Below, one piece after another: positions 48,804 to 58,826 of a DNA stretch of 64,000 nucleotides (its first letter is position 1; each line of letters starts with the position of its first letter). Under the pieces are notes generated by a model. It was not told the origin of the DNA and ran no database searches. It saw only the letters and a list, made by a program, of their open reading frames with translations. Where the stretch lies: NCBI GenBank assembly GCA_030272585.1, contig BSYQ01000006.1, positions 4,613,001 to 4,677,000 on the forward strand, in the 5' to 3' direction. A program made the translations under genes and the position numbers. This stretch comes from Bryopsis sp. KO-2023. Lineage: Eukaryota; Chlorophyta; Ulvophyceae; Bryopsidales; Bryopsidaceae.

Positions 48804-50983
48804 TTCTTCAGGGCTTTCTGAGCTTGGGACAGTTTGGGACACTGTCGCACCCCATGCTCTGTGCTTCCACATAGAAAACACTTGAAGGATCCTCCCCTGG
48901 AGGGCCTAGATCCCATCTGACCTCTCTGCTGCACAGCCTTAACTGAATTTGCTGCAGGGGGCAGTTGTGATGTTGCAGCAGCTATCACTGCTGACATCTG
49001 TGTATTTCTCTGTCCAAATCTTCCCCTCCCTCTACCTCTGCCTCTAAAGCTACTAGTAGTGCCACCTCTACTGCCTATAGTTGCAGAGAGTCTTTGGACT
49101 GTGAGGATGGCCTTATCCAGATCCCCATCACACAGGGTCATAACCTGTGCTTGCATATTCCTATCTGCTAGCCCATCCACAAAGGCAGCATACCTTTCTT
49201 CTTGAGGTAGGTTAGGGAGTCTAAACATCAGCTTTCTGAAGAGTCTGATGTAGCCTAAGGCAGTTCCAGTCTGCCTTAGAGTTCTTAATTGTTTTCTGGC
49301 AGTCTCTATTAGGGAGACTGGCTCAAAAACATTCCTTAGTTCTTGAGTGAACTCTTGCCAGCTAGCATACTCTGCTTTCTCCTGATTCATGATCTGTATA
49401 TCCATCAGATTTAACCAGCTAAGTGCATCTCCCTGGAGATGTGACTGAAAACAGGATAACCAGTCTCTCTCTAAGATGTGTTGATTCTGCAACCATCTCT
49501 TCATTCCTAGTATCCATTCTGTTGCAGACATCCTTTCATCTCCTGTGAATTTCTCTGGGGGAGTGAGCTTAATCTGTTTGCTGTAAGGTCTATCAGGACC
49601 TTGTCCTGAACCTCCTGATGTGCCACTAGGATCTCTATCAGGTGGTCCTCCTCCTGGGGGACCTCCTCCATCACCTCCACCACCATCACCACCATTCCCT
49701 GGCCCTGGATGTCCAGAACCAGATGCTCTAGGCATGCCTGGTCTGTCTGGGCCATTTGGTCCATTTGATCCATTTGGATCCCCTGGATTTCCTCCAGGTG
49801 CACCACCACTGGATGCTCTTTGACTTGTTAACTGTTCAAAGGGATTTGGTGGTCGAATTCCCATTCCTGATGGTGCTGGGGTAGTGCCTACAGTAAAGGT
49901 AACTGGAGGTGCTATAGTTACTGCTGGTGGTTGCAGTAGAGGGGGTGGTAAACCCATGGACAGTTGTTGTCCTGAAGTGAGGTCTATTAGACCTAAAGAA
50001 GAGGGTCCTGGAGGTACTGCTCCAGTACTTGTGGCAGGTATAACTTGCTGTACTGGTGGCTGACCAGATGTTGGGATATCCTGAGTTTGTCCCTCAGTTT
50101 CTCCTTCCTCTGTATTCTGTACTGTTTGTGTTGCTTGCATCATATGCACTTGCATCACTTGTGGAGGAATAGGTGCTCTCAGAATTCCATCCTTCATCCA
50201 GCCATCAACTGCTTTCTGATAGTCTGGATCAGTTAAAGCCCATCTAGTCTCTTCTAGATCTGCTTTCTGTCCTTCAGCATTGTTATACTTGTCTTCAATA
50301 GCTGTGGTGGTTTCATCCACTGCTGTAGCTACCATTTTCTGAATGACTGCAGGATAGGAGTCCAATTCTCCTTGTAGTATGCTAGTCATTGTGTTTGTCA
50401 TACTCTCCCTCTCTTCCATCAGCTGTTTTTGCATTCTTTGCATGTGCTGAGACACTTCATATAATTGGGCATTAATATCTTCCTGTTGTTTCTTTTGAAC
50501 CAACATCAGTTGCTCCTGAAGAGCTAACTGCTTCTTCTGGAATAGTTCCAGCTCTGTTTGGTTCTTATTTTTCCACTGAGCCATGCCTACAGCATGTTCT
50601 TTTCCTGTGCTTCTCAACTGTTCACCAAGGTCCTTCAGTTGAGTGTTTGTATTTGCAGTGAGGCTTTGATAAAAGTCCTTTGCATGTAGCTCCTGAGTCT
50701 GCTGTAGTTTTCGACTCTGTTCTTCCAAACTGTGCACTAAGGCTGACTGCAACTCTTCCTTTAGAGTTGACTGATGTAGCTCTGTTTGCTCTCTGTGTGT
50801 ATACAGTTCAACCTGGACTTGTTGAACCTGATTCTGCATGGAGGTCAATGATTGCTGGAGATGGTTGGTTACTGTTCCACCCCAGACCTCAATCTGTCTT
50901 TGCATTTCAGTGTGATCAGAACCATTGATCTGTATATTCTGAATTTGCTGGTGCACCATTGGTTGCACTTCTGACCCTTCCAT
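48794..50983 (-). CDS. gag: Element D gag
   Basis: This 729-residue Gag starts at ATG 50983; the open frame continues upstream only because the A LTR happens to be open. It has a coiled-coil N-terminal half rich in Gln, a Pro-rich part with an NPF motif (RPPNPFEQL), a Gly/Pro hinge, and a Gag domain (KFTGDERMSATEWI to VDGLADR). Arg-Gly repeats and a CCHC knuckle CFLCGSTEHGVRQC follow. The stop at 48796-48794 is coupled to the frameshift site. Confidence 0.92.
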   Translation of the reverse strand: MEGSEVQPMVHQQIQNIQINGSDHTEMQRQIEVWGGTVTNHLQQSLTSMQNQVQQVQVELYTHREQTELHQSTLKEELQSALVHSLEEQSRKLQQTQELHAKDFYQSLTANTNTQLKDLGEQLRSTGKEHAVGMAQWKNKNQTELELFQKKQLALQEQLMLVQKKQQEDINAQLYEVSQHMQRMQKQLMEERESMTNTMTSILQGELDSYPAVIQKMVATAVDETTTAIEDKYNNAEGQKADLEETRWALTDPDYQKAVDGWMKDGILRAPIPPQVMQVHMMQATQTVQNTEEGETEGQTQDIPTSGQPPVQQVIPATSTGAVPPGPSSLGLIDLTSGQQLSMGLPPPLLQPPAVTIAPPVTFTVGTTPAPSGMGIRPPNPFEQLTSQRASSGGAPGGNPGDPNGSNGPNGPDRPGMPRASGSGHPGPGNGGDGGGGDGGGPPGGGPPDRDPSGTSGGSGQGPDRPYSKQIKLTPPEKFTGDERMSATEWILGMKRWLQNQHILERDWLSCFQSHLQGDALSWLNLMDIQIMNQEKAEYASWQEFTQELRNVFEPVSLIETARKQLRTLRQTGTALGYIRLFRKLMFRLPNLPQEERYAAFVDGLADRNMQAQVMTLCDGDLDKAILTVQRLSATIGSRGGTTSSFRGRGRGRGRFGQRNTQMSAVIAAATSQLPPAANSVKAVQQRGQMGSRPSRGGSFKCFLCGSTEHGVRQCPKLSQAQKALKKGN

Positions 50984-51004
50984 AACTTCGTCGCTTATCG
51001 CGAC

Positions 51005-51108
51005 TGATAGTAGTAACTCGGGTTTAGGGGTATTGTGTAGTACAATGGGATGTACGACAGGGTTTATAGGGCAGGGGGCCCTCCTGTAAAAATTAATCTT
51101 CCCAGTGA

Positions 51109-51143
<35 letters not shown>

Positions 51144-51176
51144 TGCTTGTGTCTCGGGGTCCTAGACCCCTTATCA
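51005..51176 (+). repeat. Element A 5' LTR (172 bp)
   Basis: It runs from TGATAGTAG to CCTTATCA and includes a CT/GT microsatellite. This is very short for an autonomous element of this size. Confidence 0.94.
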
Positions 51177-51178
51177 TT

Positions 51179-51190
51179 TGGTTTCGGAGC
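51179..51190 (+). promoter_or_regulatory. Element A primer-binding site
   Basis: TGGTTTCGGAGC lies 2 nt (TT) after the LTR end. Confidence 0.8.
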
Positions 51191-51921
51191 AAGGCGAGGC
51201 CAGGCGCACCCCATAGGAGAACTCGCGAACCCCCCCTCAAAGATCTGACCTTAGGGATTACTAAATCCCACAGATCTGGAACTCTGTGTTCCAGGGGTCG
51301 CGAGGAGAGCTATCCTTCGAACGACGTGCTCGCGTCGTCGTTCGAAAACGTCAGGCGAAGTCGCAAAAGAATCGGAGTCCAGTGAACGAATTTCTGGAAA
51401 CCTACAGATCTGTAGATCTAAAGGAAAACAAGGCGAAAGCACTACAACAGTGCAAGGAGAGCAACGATCGGCGTAAACCCGAAACGCGCAGGCGAACAAC
51501 TGAAAGTGCGAACCGGCGTAGGAAAGAACGTCGTCCGGAACGACCAACTTCCGTCGACTGACGCTTCTGCCAGTAACACGAAAAACAGTCGTTCTGGCAG
51601 GTGACTCATTGTCACTCTTTCCAGCGCGCAATCGGTTACCGCACCGCCTGAGTCACGACTGGTTCTACAGTTAGTCGTAGACTGAATCACCGGCCAAGGT
51701 ACTAACCTAGTCGGCTGACAGAACGCGAACGGGAGAGTAACACCCGACGTTGTCAAGTGTAAAACTCCTATCTATTTCTGACCTAGTAAGGTTCAAGAAA
51801 AGATAGCGACTAGGAGTGCAACCAGAACTGAAACAAGTTCGCACCCAAGTCACCAGAAAGTTTGGAAACTTTCCGGACACACTCCTATTACGTCAAAATT
51901 CCAGGAAATTCAAACAAAAAC
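51191..51921 (+). other. Element A leader with strong hairpin
   Basis: The leader is untranslated. TTCGAACGACG (51316-51326) and its exact inverse (51336-51346) form an 11-bp stem with a 9-nt loop. A CTGGAAC/GTTCCAG hairpin precedes it. A packaging or dimerisation role is possible but not shown. The structures are conserved in A2. Confidence 0.65.
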
Positions 51922-54759
51922 ATGTCCGGCCAGACGCCGCCACAGCTACCACCTATTCCACCTCCTGAGGAGGAAGAGGTGGTGGATAACCAACTAATTC
52001 CCGTGGTTTATCCAGATGTGGTGCACCCACCAGCGCAGCAAATACATGATTTGCAGTGGGACAGACATGTACCCGACCAGGTTGAGGAACCGGACGAAGA
52101 CTTAGACTCGGAACAAGAGTCGGAAGAGTCCGGGGACGAGGAGTATGATGAGGATATGGAGGACGTCCCGACAATAGAAGTCACCAACATCCTTCACCAT
52201 GAACATCAGCATATAAACGTCCACCAGCAGGAGGTGCATGTTCATGGTGTGGACGAGGGACAACTTAGGGACACAGCTGAGCATGTGTATGCCGCTGTCT
52301 CCTCGAATGTGCAAGAGGTCGCACAAAACCTGGAAGGACAAGTTCACGAGCAGGTTCAGCGTGCAGAGTCGACCTTAAAAGGCGACCTGAAAGAGGAATA
52401 TGAGCAGTTCGTGCTCTATGTCAGGAAGGAGGCCCAGAAGCTGGTCAATCAAAATACTGAGTCTATAGAAAGACAACAGAAATTGTTAGACCACCAGCAC
52501 AAATTGCTGGAACAGAATATAAGGTCCACAGAGCGGATCGACAGGAATCTGTTGGGTAAATACGATAACGAGGCTATTCTGCAAGAGCGACTCGATCGAC
52601 TGCAGGAATCAGCCCGTACCCAAGCTGAAGCTGTTGATCAGACCAATGCGCTCAGGGAGAAACAAATTCTGTCTCTGCAAGCCTCTCTGACAAAAGTTGC
52701 TGAAGGTATGCGCCTACAGCAGACAACGCTGGAGAACCTAGCTCGGACTACTGATGAGTCTCGGTGCGAGCAAGTCGACCACCAAGGCCAGCTAGACACA
52801 CTCTCAAGCTTGGTAAGCCAGAGCCTAAAAGTGTTGCGGGACTTACACCAAGCCGAAGAACAACGCAAACAAAGAAGAGCGGAACGAGGCAGTGTGAGTT
52901 CTGATGACACTGCAGGAGGACACAGGTCGATGCAACTGATGGAGAAATTTCTATCAGACGCGACAGAGAAACAGCAGACTTTGGAAAGTAACCTATCCAA
53001 GTATGTTGATTCTAAGTTCAAAGAAACATTGAGTGCGTGGAAAAAACGGGAGAAAGTTCGAGTCCCGGCTCAGGACCCAGTTGTAGTGGGTATGATGGGA
53101 GCAGGAACTGGCACGGTCACTTTGCCGGCCACGACAGCTGCAGCCACAAGCGTTCCTTTTGTGTCATCCACTCCTCTTACCAGTATCCCATTTCCGGTAC
53201 CACCTGTTCCGGATTTGAGTACTTTTACTGGTCTAACCACGTTAGGAGGATTGGGTGGTCGCAGCCCATCGACAACTGTCGCAGACTCCGTGGGTGGAGG
53301 TTCTCCATCTTCCTGGGGTTTATTTACATCCCCAAGAACACGGACGGCATGGAGTCTTGCGCCGCCACAAACTATGGCAATGGGCGCACCATTCGGCCAA
53401 GCGGGTCAACTTGGCACAGCCAGACCCATACTTAGTGTCCCTGTAACGAGTGTGTTACCACCAACGACATCCATGTTAACACAACCACTGACGACAGTTC
53501 CGCTGTCTGTCTTCTATCCAATCCCGGCTCTTAACACCCAACCTGGTATGCAACCAGGAAACCAACCAGGCACCCAACCAAGTTTGGGACAATCCGTAAA
53601 CCAATACGGAGCACCTTCCGCGAGTAACCCGTATTACGGGTGGGGTTCTTATCCCTCAACTCCATCAAGCCAGCCACAGGGTGGAAATCGATCTGGTGGT
53701 GGTGGAGGGGGACCCGGAGGTGGACCTGGGGGTGGAGGCGGAGGCGGAGGAGGACCACCTGGAAGTGGAGGGGGATCTTTCCTTTCCGGACCAGGTGGAG
53801 GTGGGGGTGGTGGATGGCCGTACCACCCAGGTGGCGGTGGAGGTGGCGGAGGTGGAGGTGGGGGTCCTCCAGACCCTAACCAAGGCTTTGCTGCTCCGCA
53901 AGATCGCCACGGACGGATTCCGTCATCCGTTCGTATTCCTTTCCCAAAGGCCTTCTCAGGTGATGGTCAGCGGTGGATCAGAGATTGGCAACTAGAAATG
54001 ACGGTCTATTGCCAGACTTTGGACATCGATGAGAGCGTATGGTTCAGGCTCTTCCGCAGTAACCTGACCGGAGCTGCTGCTCAGTGGCGAAACGTCCAGG
54101 ATCTGCGTACAAGGGAAGGAAAAAGACATCCAATCACAAATTGGATTGAGTTTGTTGAGGAACTGGTCCAAGCATTTGAACCCACCAGAATGTCTGATGT
54201 AGCCAGGCGCTCCTTACGGAACCTGAAACAGACTGGGTCAGTGCACCAGTACATTGTTGCTTTCCGAGAACAAGTGCTGAGGATTCCCAACATGACAGAT
54301 GAAGAACAATACTTCTTCTTCGTGGACGGGTTAAAGTTCCATATCAAACAACAAACTGTGGCTCAAGTGCCGCATGGCATTGAGTTGGCGATCCAGACGG
54401 CGGCTCGTCTTGATGCTATTGCCTCATCCGGAGGAGGAAACTTTCGTGGCCGCGGACGGTGGCGCGGAGGTAAAGGCCGAGGCCAAAATAAAAAGCAAAA
54501 TCAACCCCAGACTGATAAGGCAAACCAGATGGGTGGCCAACAGCAACCTCAGCCAGACCAGGCACAAAACATTGGCCAAGGTCGAGGTCGGGGAAGGGGT
54601 GGTGGCCGAGGTCGCGGACGAGGTGGTGGCAGGAATCAAGGACGTGGAGGTGGAGGCGTAAATCCCAAATGCTATATGTGTGGAAAAACTGGACATATTC
54701 AAAGTAAGTGTCCAGAGGGCGAAAAGTTCAAGAAATGGTTAAACGAAAAAGCCGGATGA
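51922..54759 (+). CDS. gag: Element A gag
   Basis: I start it at ATG 51922 (context AAACATGTCC); the open frame extends 20 codons upstream without ATG. The 945-residue Gag has an acidic, His-rich N-terminus, a long coiled coil (about 100-330), a Thr/Pro/Val-rich stretch, short N-Q-P-G repeats, and a striking poly-Gly hinge. A Gag domain (PFPKAFSGDGQRWIRDW to VDGLKFHIKQQ), Arg-Gly repeats and a CCHC knuckle CYMCGKTGHIQSKC follow. The end overlaps pol by some 20 bases past the slip site. Confidence 0.94.
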   Translation: MSGQTPPQLPPIPPPEEEEVVDNQLIPVVYPDVVHPPAQQIHDLQWDRHVPDQVEEPDEDLDSEQESEESGDEEYDEDMEDVPTIEVTNILHHEHQHINVHQQEVHVHGVDEGQLRDTAEHVYAAVSSNVQEVAQNLEGQVHEQVQRAESTLKGDLKEEYEQFVLYVRKEAQKLVNQNTESIERQQKLLDHQHKLLEQNIRSTERIDRNLLGKYDNEAILQERLDRLQESARTQAEAVDQTNALREKQILSLQASLTKVAEGMRLQQTTLENLARTTDESRCEQVDHQGQLDTLSSLVSQSLKVLRDLHQAEEQRKQRRAERGSVSSDDTAGGHRSMQLMEKFLSDATEKQQTLESNLSKYVDSKFKETLSAWKKREKVRVPAQDPVVVGMMGAGTGTVTLPATTAAATSVPFVSSTPLTSIPFPVPPVPDLSTFTGLTTLGGLGGRSPSTTVADSVGGGSPSSWGLFTSPRTRTAWSLAPPQTMAMGAPFGQAGQLGTARPILSVPVTSVLPPTTSMLTQPLTTVPLSVFYPIPALNTQPGMQPGNQPGTQPSLGQSVNQYGAPSASNPYYGWGSYPSTPSSQPQGGNRSGGGGGGPGGGPGGGGGGGGGPPGSGGGSFLSGPGGGGGGGWPYHPGGGGGGGGGGGGPPDPNQGFAAPQDRHGRIPSSVRIPFPKAFSGDGQRWIRDWQLEMTVYCQTLDIDESVWFRLFRSNLTGAAAQWRNVQDLRTREGKRHPITNWIEFVEELVQAFEPTRMSDVARRSLRNLKQTGSVHQYIVAFREQVLRIPNMTDEEQYFFFVDGLKFHIKQQTVAQVPHGIELAIQTAARLDAIASSGGGNFRGRGRWRGGKGRGQNKKQNQPQTDKANQMGGQQQPQPDQAQNIGQGRGRGRGGGRGRGRGGGRNQGRGGGGVNPKCYMCGKTGHIQSKCPEGEKFKKWLNEKAG
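54738..54744 (+). promoter_or_regulatory. -1 frameshift heptamer of element A (GTTAAAC)
   Basis: AAA TGG TTA AAC GAA gives G TTA AAC in gag phase, five codons before the gag stop. The -1 frame continues directly as pol. A downstream GCCGGA/TTCGGC pairing is possible but has a mismatch, so the stimulatory structure is less clear than in C/E and D. Confidence 0.7.
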
Positions 54760-57700
54760 ACAGAGCCCAGACTCGTTCGGCGAAACGCAGAAGGGCACGC
54801 CGTCACAGATATAAGCAGCGCCAAAAACTTCTTAGAAAAGAAAGGTTAGCTCGAAATGCAGAAGTGAATAAAAGAGCACAAGGGGAAATAGAAAAGAATG
54901 CTACCCAAGGTGCAGAGGGATCGATTATGAGTGCTAAGTTGGAAACGCGATCCAGTAAGTGCAGCACGCTTACTAGGACAAGTTCAGAATCAAGTTCGGA
55001 ACCTGTCGACTCTGTTCATGGAGACCTTGGTAGTCCTGAAGGAACTGAGAATTCGGTATCGTTCCCGCCTCAAGGAACGAAACGAAGTCCGGAAGGAAGG
55101 GAACCCGCAAGGGAATCAAATAAGCCTGCCACTCGTTCACCACCAACTGACGAGTCAGCAGCCCCTGTTCAGGGAACAGGTAGAGGACAAAAAGTGGATG
55201 AAGGTCAGTATTCACCTTCTGAGCGTATGTTACCACTAGGAGGTCCTAACCATTTGAAATTTATGGGATATGAGATCCGAGCCAGATTAGGAGGAGTACC
55301 GATCTCCGCCTATGTTGATTGTGGTGCAACGGAGAACTACATTACCAAGAAACTAGTTACGAGACTGAAACTCGAAACAACCGAGTGCAAAAAGGGAGTC
55401 ACTTTGGCGGACGGAACCCTATGTTCACTTGATCGGCGATGCGAAGACTTGCAGCTCAGGATGGGTACTTATACCACAACCCTTTCCGCAGACGTCTTCC
55501 CAAACCTTTCGTATGACATGATCCTAGGGCTTCCTTGGTTGATGCAGACCAATCCCAAACTGGACTTTGCAACAGGCACGCTCAAAGTTCCAGTGGGTGC
55601 TGGATGGACAACTGTTCCTATGAAGGAACGACCATCAGATTACTTACAGCACCTAGCACCGGCTATTGATACAGTCTCAGCGAAGAAGTTATTCTCGCTC
55701 GTGAAGAACAGTCCAGAAGTTGATCAGGCATACCTTGTGGTTGTGCGACCAACCCCCCCGGAAGATATGGCACATCTCATGCAGTATCCATATCCGGGAA
55801 TTCCAGAAGAGCGTTTAAACGCTACTGGAACCACACCAGCTTATCTCCAGCCGGATGTGGAAAAGGTAATGCATTCGGGTCTCGACCCAAGGATCAAGGC
55901 TGTCCTCACAAGTTTCAAGGATGTGTTCCCGAAAGACTTACCACCCGGCGTTCCTCCAGTCAGAAAAGGCCACGAATTTAAGGTGGACCTGGAGGACGAA
56001 CAAATGACCCCAATCCACCGTCCCTTGTACAAACTCTCTCCAGCCGAGCTGGACGAAGTTAGGACGCAGGTGGATTACCTCCTTGAACAAAGGAAGATCC
56101 GACCCTCCGAGAGTCCCTGGGGCGCACCCATACTCTTTGTTCCCAAGAAAGACGGAGGGTTGAGAATGTGTGTGGATTACCGTTGGATCAACAAATTCAC
56201 GGTAAAGAATAGGTATCCACTCCCTCTTCCTGAGGAGTTAATGGACCGTCTCGCCAGAGCGAAGATCTATACGAAGATCGACCTCCGCTCAGGCTACTGG
56301 CAGTTTCCCGTTCGACCCAAGGATACTCCCAAGACGGCATTCCGGACGAGATACGGACATTTCGAATTTCTCGTGTGTCCGTTCGGAATGACCAACTGCC
56401 CAGCCCAGTTCCAGACCATGGTTCAGGATTTGCTGGGGGAGTTCCTTGACGAGTTTGTAGTGGTGTTTATCGACGACATCCTGGTCTTTTCCAACTCGGT
56501 GGAAGAGCACGTCGAGCACCTAAAACTGGTCTTTGAACGGTTGCGGAAACATAAGTTGTACGCAAAAGCCAGTAAGTGCGAAGTAGGGGTAGCAGAGACG
56601 GACTACCTGGGGTATCATTTGTCGGAAAAAGGCCTTCAACCAATGCAGGATAAGGTTAAGGCTATTCAACAATGGAAGGAGTTAACTTCGGTCACTGATG
56701 TGCGAAGTTTCCTGGGAATGGTGTCTTACTATCGTAAGTTCATTCCTGAGTTCGCTAGGATTGCGAGTCCCTTGACAGATCTAACCAAGAAGGACACTGT
56801 CTGGGAATGGGGGCTGAACCAACGCAATGCCTACAACGAACTTAAGGATCGGATTAGCCGCGCACCGATCTTACTCCTTCCTGATCCGGCTAAGGAGTAC
56901 ACCGTAATAACGGATGCATCTGGAACTGCATATGGAGCGGTTCTTACCCAGGATCATGGGAAAGGTTTGCAACCAATTGCATACCTTTCCAGACGATTAA
57001 AACCAGCTGAAACGCGATACTCCGCATATGAGCGGGAGCTGGGGGCAATAGCATATGCTTTAGCCCAGTGGCGACACTACCTTGAGGGATGCGATGGGGG
57101 TGTGAAGGTGTTGACGGACCACAAACCGATCACCCACTTCATGAACCAGAGCACGTTGTCGCGGACCCAAACCCGGTGGTTAAACTCAGGGTTTTTCCAA
57201 TCCATAGGTCCAAAAATCGTCTATATCCAGGGGAAAGCCAATGTCTTGGCTGATGCGTTATCCCGGAGCCTTCCTGGTCCGCCAGACCAGCTCAATAACC
57301 TCTCCACTTGGGAAGTGGCAGAGAAGGAGGCATGGAAAGAGGCTTTGAGAAGTGATGAACAACTCAAGCCTATCTTTGAAAGGATGGAACGAGGGGTTTC
57401 TCCGCAATACAAGCTGGACAACGGGTTCTTGTATTATACCAAGACAGACCCAGGTCCTAGTTTGCTTGTGGTCCCTGCTTCTTTCCAGAAACGGATTCTG
57501 GAAGAGCATCACGACGTTCCCAGTGCCGGTCATGTTGGAGCAGACCGCATGACCGAAGTACTTACCCGCAGTTACTGGTGGAAAGGCGTTGGGTTAGCCG
57601 TAAAGGCATACGTGAAAACGTGCCCAACTTGTCAACTAAACAAATCGGACTTGCAAAGACAGAAAGGTCTTTTGCAGCCGTTGCCTATCCCAGACCAGAA

Positions 57701-58826
57701 ATGGGAACAGATCACGACGGACTTGGTTACCGACCTACCGTCTTCCCATGGCTTCACAGCAATCGCTGTCTTTGTAGACCGATTGACGAAGTATGCGAGG
57801 TTCGTACCCTGTAACAAAACTATCACGGCGCCAGAATACGCAAAGCTGTTCGTGGAGAACATATACAAACACTACGGGCTGCCTAAAATCATAGTTTCGG
57901 ATCGGGATCCAAGGTTCACAAGTTTGTTCTGGACCTCCCTTTTCAAACTTTTAGGTACTCAGCTCCGGATGAGCACTGCATACCATCCTCAAACGGATGG
58001 GCAGTCGGAAGTCACCATCCGGGTGCTGGAGGATTTCCTGCGTCCGTATGTGGAACGGTACCCAGACCGTTGGGTGGATTATTTGCCGACCGCGGAATTT
58101 GCCGCAAATAATTCACGAAATGTCTCCACAGGCTACGCGCCAGCCCATCTTCTGTATGGCCAGAACATGGGGCAGATAGTTGTTGCCAGGAAGGGAGTTC
58201 GGACGGGCGATGAATCGGAAATGGCGGCTGAGATGGTACGTCGAATGGACGACCAAATGCGAAACGCGAAGGCGAAATACGCAGAGGCACAGAACCGCAT
58301 GTGCACCTCAGCAAACAAACGTCGAAGGAAAGTGGATTTTCAGGTTGGCGATGAAGTGCTGGTGCAAAGCAAGTATATTCCCCTTGCTTCACTTCAGAAA
58401 ATCCCACCGAAAATCCGCCGGCGATTTGTTGGACCTTTCCGGGTGGCTAGCCGAATTGGGGCTGTCGCCTACCGTCTTGACCTTCCCGACCACTGGAAAA
58501 TCCACCCAACTTTCCATGTGTCGAAACTGAAGGCTTACTCTCGACTTGATGACGATCAGCGAGAGATAGACGCTCCAGAGGGGGAGCTAGTGGATGGAAC
58601 CATCGAATTCGAGGTCGAGCGCATCCTCAGAGATCGGGGCACTACTCGCAAGGAGTACCTGATCCTTTGGAAAGGCTACGATTTGATGGAATCCACCTGG
58701 GAGCCAGAAAGCCACCTGGCCAATGCCCAGGACTTGCTTAAGGAGTACTTAGCCAACAAACCGGAGAATAAACAAGTGACCCAGTCTAAGAAAAAGACTA
58801 GGGCCCAACGCAGAACTCGAACCTAA
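54738..58826 (+). CDS. pol: Element A pol (PR-RT-RNase H-IN-chromodomain)
   Basis: The -1 frame is open from the slip site (and back to 54708). A very basic linker (RSAKRRRARRH) is followed by retropepsin AYVDCGATEN (Cys in the D-x-G triad) and LGLPWL, RT with DLRSGYWQF and VVFIDD (about 56467), and RNase H with TDASGTAYGAVL, TDHKPI and ADALSRS. Integrase has CPTCQL, D in TTDLVTD, D in SDRDPRF and E in DGQSE. RRRFVGPF and a chromodomain (EYLILWKGYDLMESTWEP, about 58605-58760) follow, then a basic tail. It is unbroken and probably competent. Confidence 0.95.
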   Translation, partial: VKRKSRMNRAQTRSAKRRRARRHRYKQRQKLLRKERLARNAEVNKRAQGEIEKNATQGAEGSIMSAKLETRSSKCSTLTRTSSESSSEPVDSVHGDLGSPEGTENSVSFPPQGTKRSPEGREPARESNKPATRSPPTDESAAPVQGTGRGQKVDEGQYSPSERMLPLGGPNHLKFMGYEIRARLGGVPISAYVDCGATENYITKKLVTRLKLETTECKKGVTLADGTLCSLDRRCEDLQLRMGTYTTTLSADVFPNLSYDMILGLPWLMQTNPKLDFATGTLKVPVGAGWTTVPMKERPSDYLQHLAPAIDTVSAKKLFSLVKNSPEVDQAYLVVVRPTPPEDMAHLMQYPYPGIPEERLNATGTTPAYLQPDVEKVMHSGLDPRIKAVLTSFKDVFPKDLPPGVPPVRKGHEFKVDLEDEQMTPIHRPLYKLSPAELDEVRTQVDYLLEQRKIRPSESPWGAPILFVPKKDGGLRMCVDYRWINKFTVKNRYPLPLPEELMDRLARAKIYTKIDLRSGYWQFPVRPKDTPKTAFRTRYGHFEFLVCPFGMTNCPAQFQTMVQDLLGEFLDEFVVVFIDDILVFSNSVEEHVEHLKLVFERLRKHKLYAKASKCEVGVAETDYLGYHLSEKGLQPMQDKVKAIQQWKELTSVTDVRSFLGMVSYYRKFIPEFARIASPLTDLTKKDTVWEWGLNQRNAYNELKDRISRAPILLLPDPAKEYTVITDASGTAYGAVLTQDHGKGLQPIAYLSRRLKPAETRYSAYERELGAIAYALAQWRHYLEGCDGGVKVLTDHKPITHFMNQSTLSRTQTRWLNSGFFQSIGPKIVYIQGKANVLADALSRSLPGPPDQLNNLSTWEVAEKEAWKEALRSDEQLKPIFERMERGVSPQYKLDNGFLYYTKTDPGPSLLVVPASFQKRILEEHHDVPSAGHVGADRMTEVLTRSYWWKGVGLAVKAYVKTCPTCQLNKSDLQRQKGLLQPLPIPDQKWEQITTDLVTDLPSSHGFTAIAVFVDRLTKYARFVPCNKTITAPEYAKLFVENIYKHYGLPKIIVSDRDPRFTSLFWTSLFKLLGTQLRMSTAYHPQTDGQSEVTIRVLEDFLRPYVERYPDRWVDYLPTAEFAANNSRNVSTGYAPAHLLYGQNMGQIVVARKGVRTGDESEMAAEMVRRMDDQMRNAKAKYAEAQNRMCTSANKRRRKVDFQVGDEVLVQSKYIPLASLQKIPPKIRRRFVGPFRVASRIGAVAYRLDLPDHWKIHPTFHVSKLKAYSRLDDDQREIDAPEGELVDGTIEFEVERILRDRGTTRKEYLILWKGYDLMESTWEPESHLANAQDLLKEYLANKPENKQVTQSKKKTRAQRRTRT

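Noticed and set aside
50984..51214. N-terminal extension of D gag reading through CA/GA repeats
   Set aside because: Those codons come from the inserted A LTR and its leader; the native start is ATG 50983.
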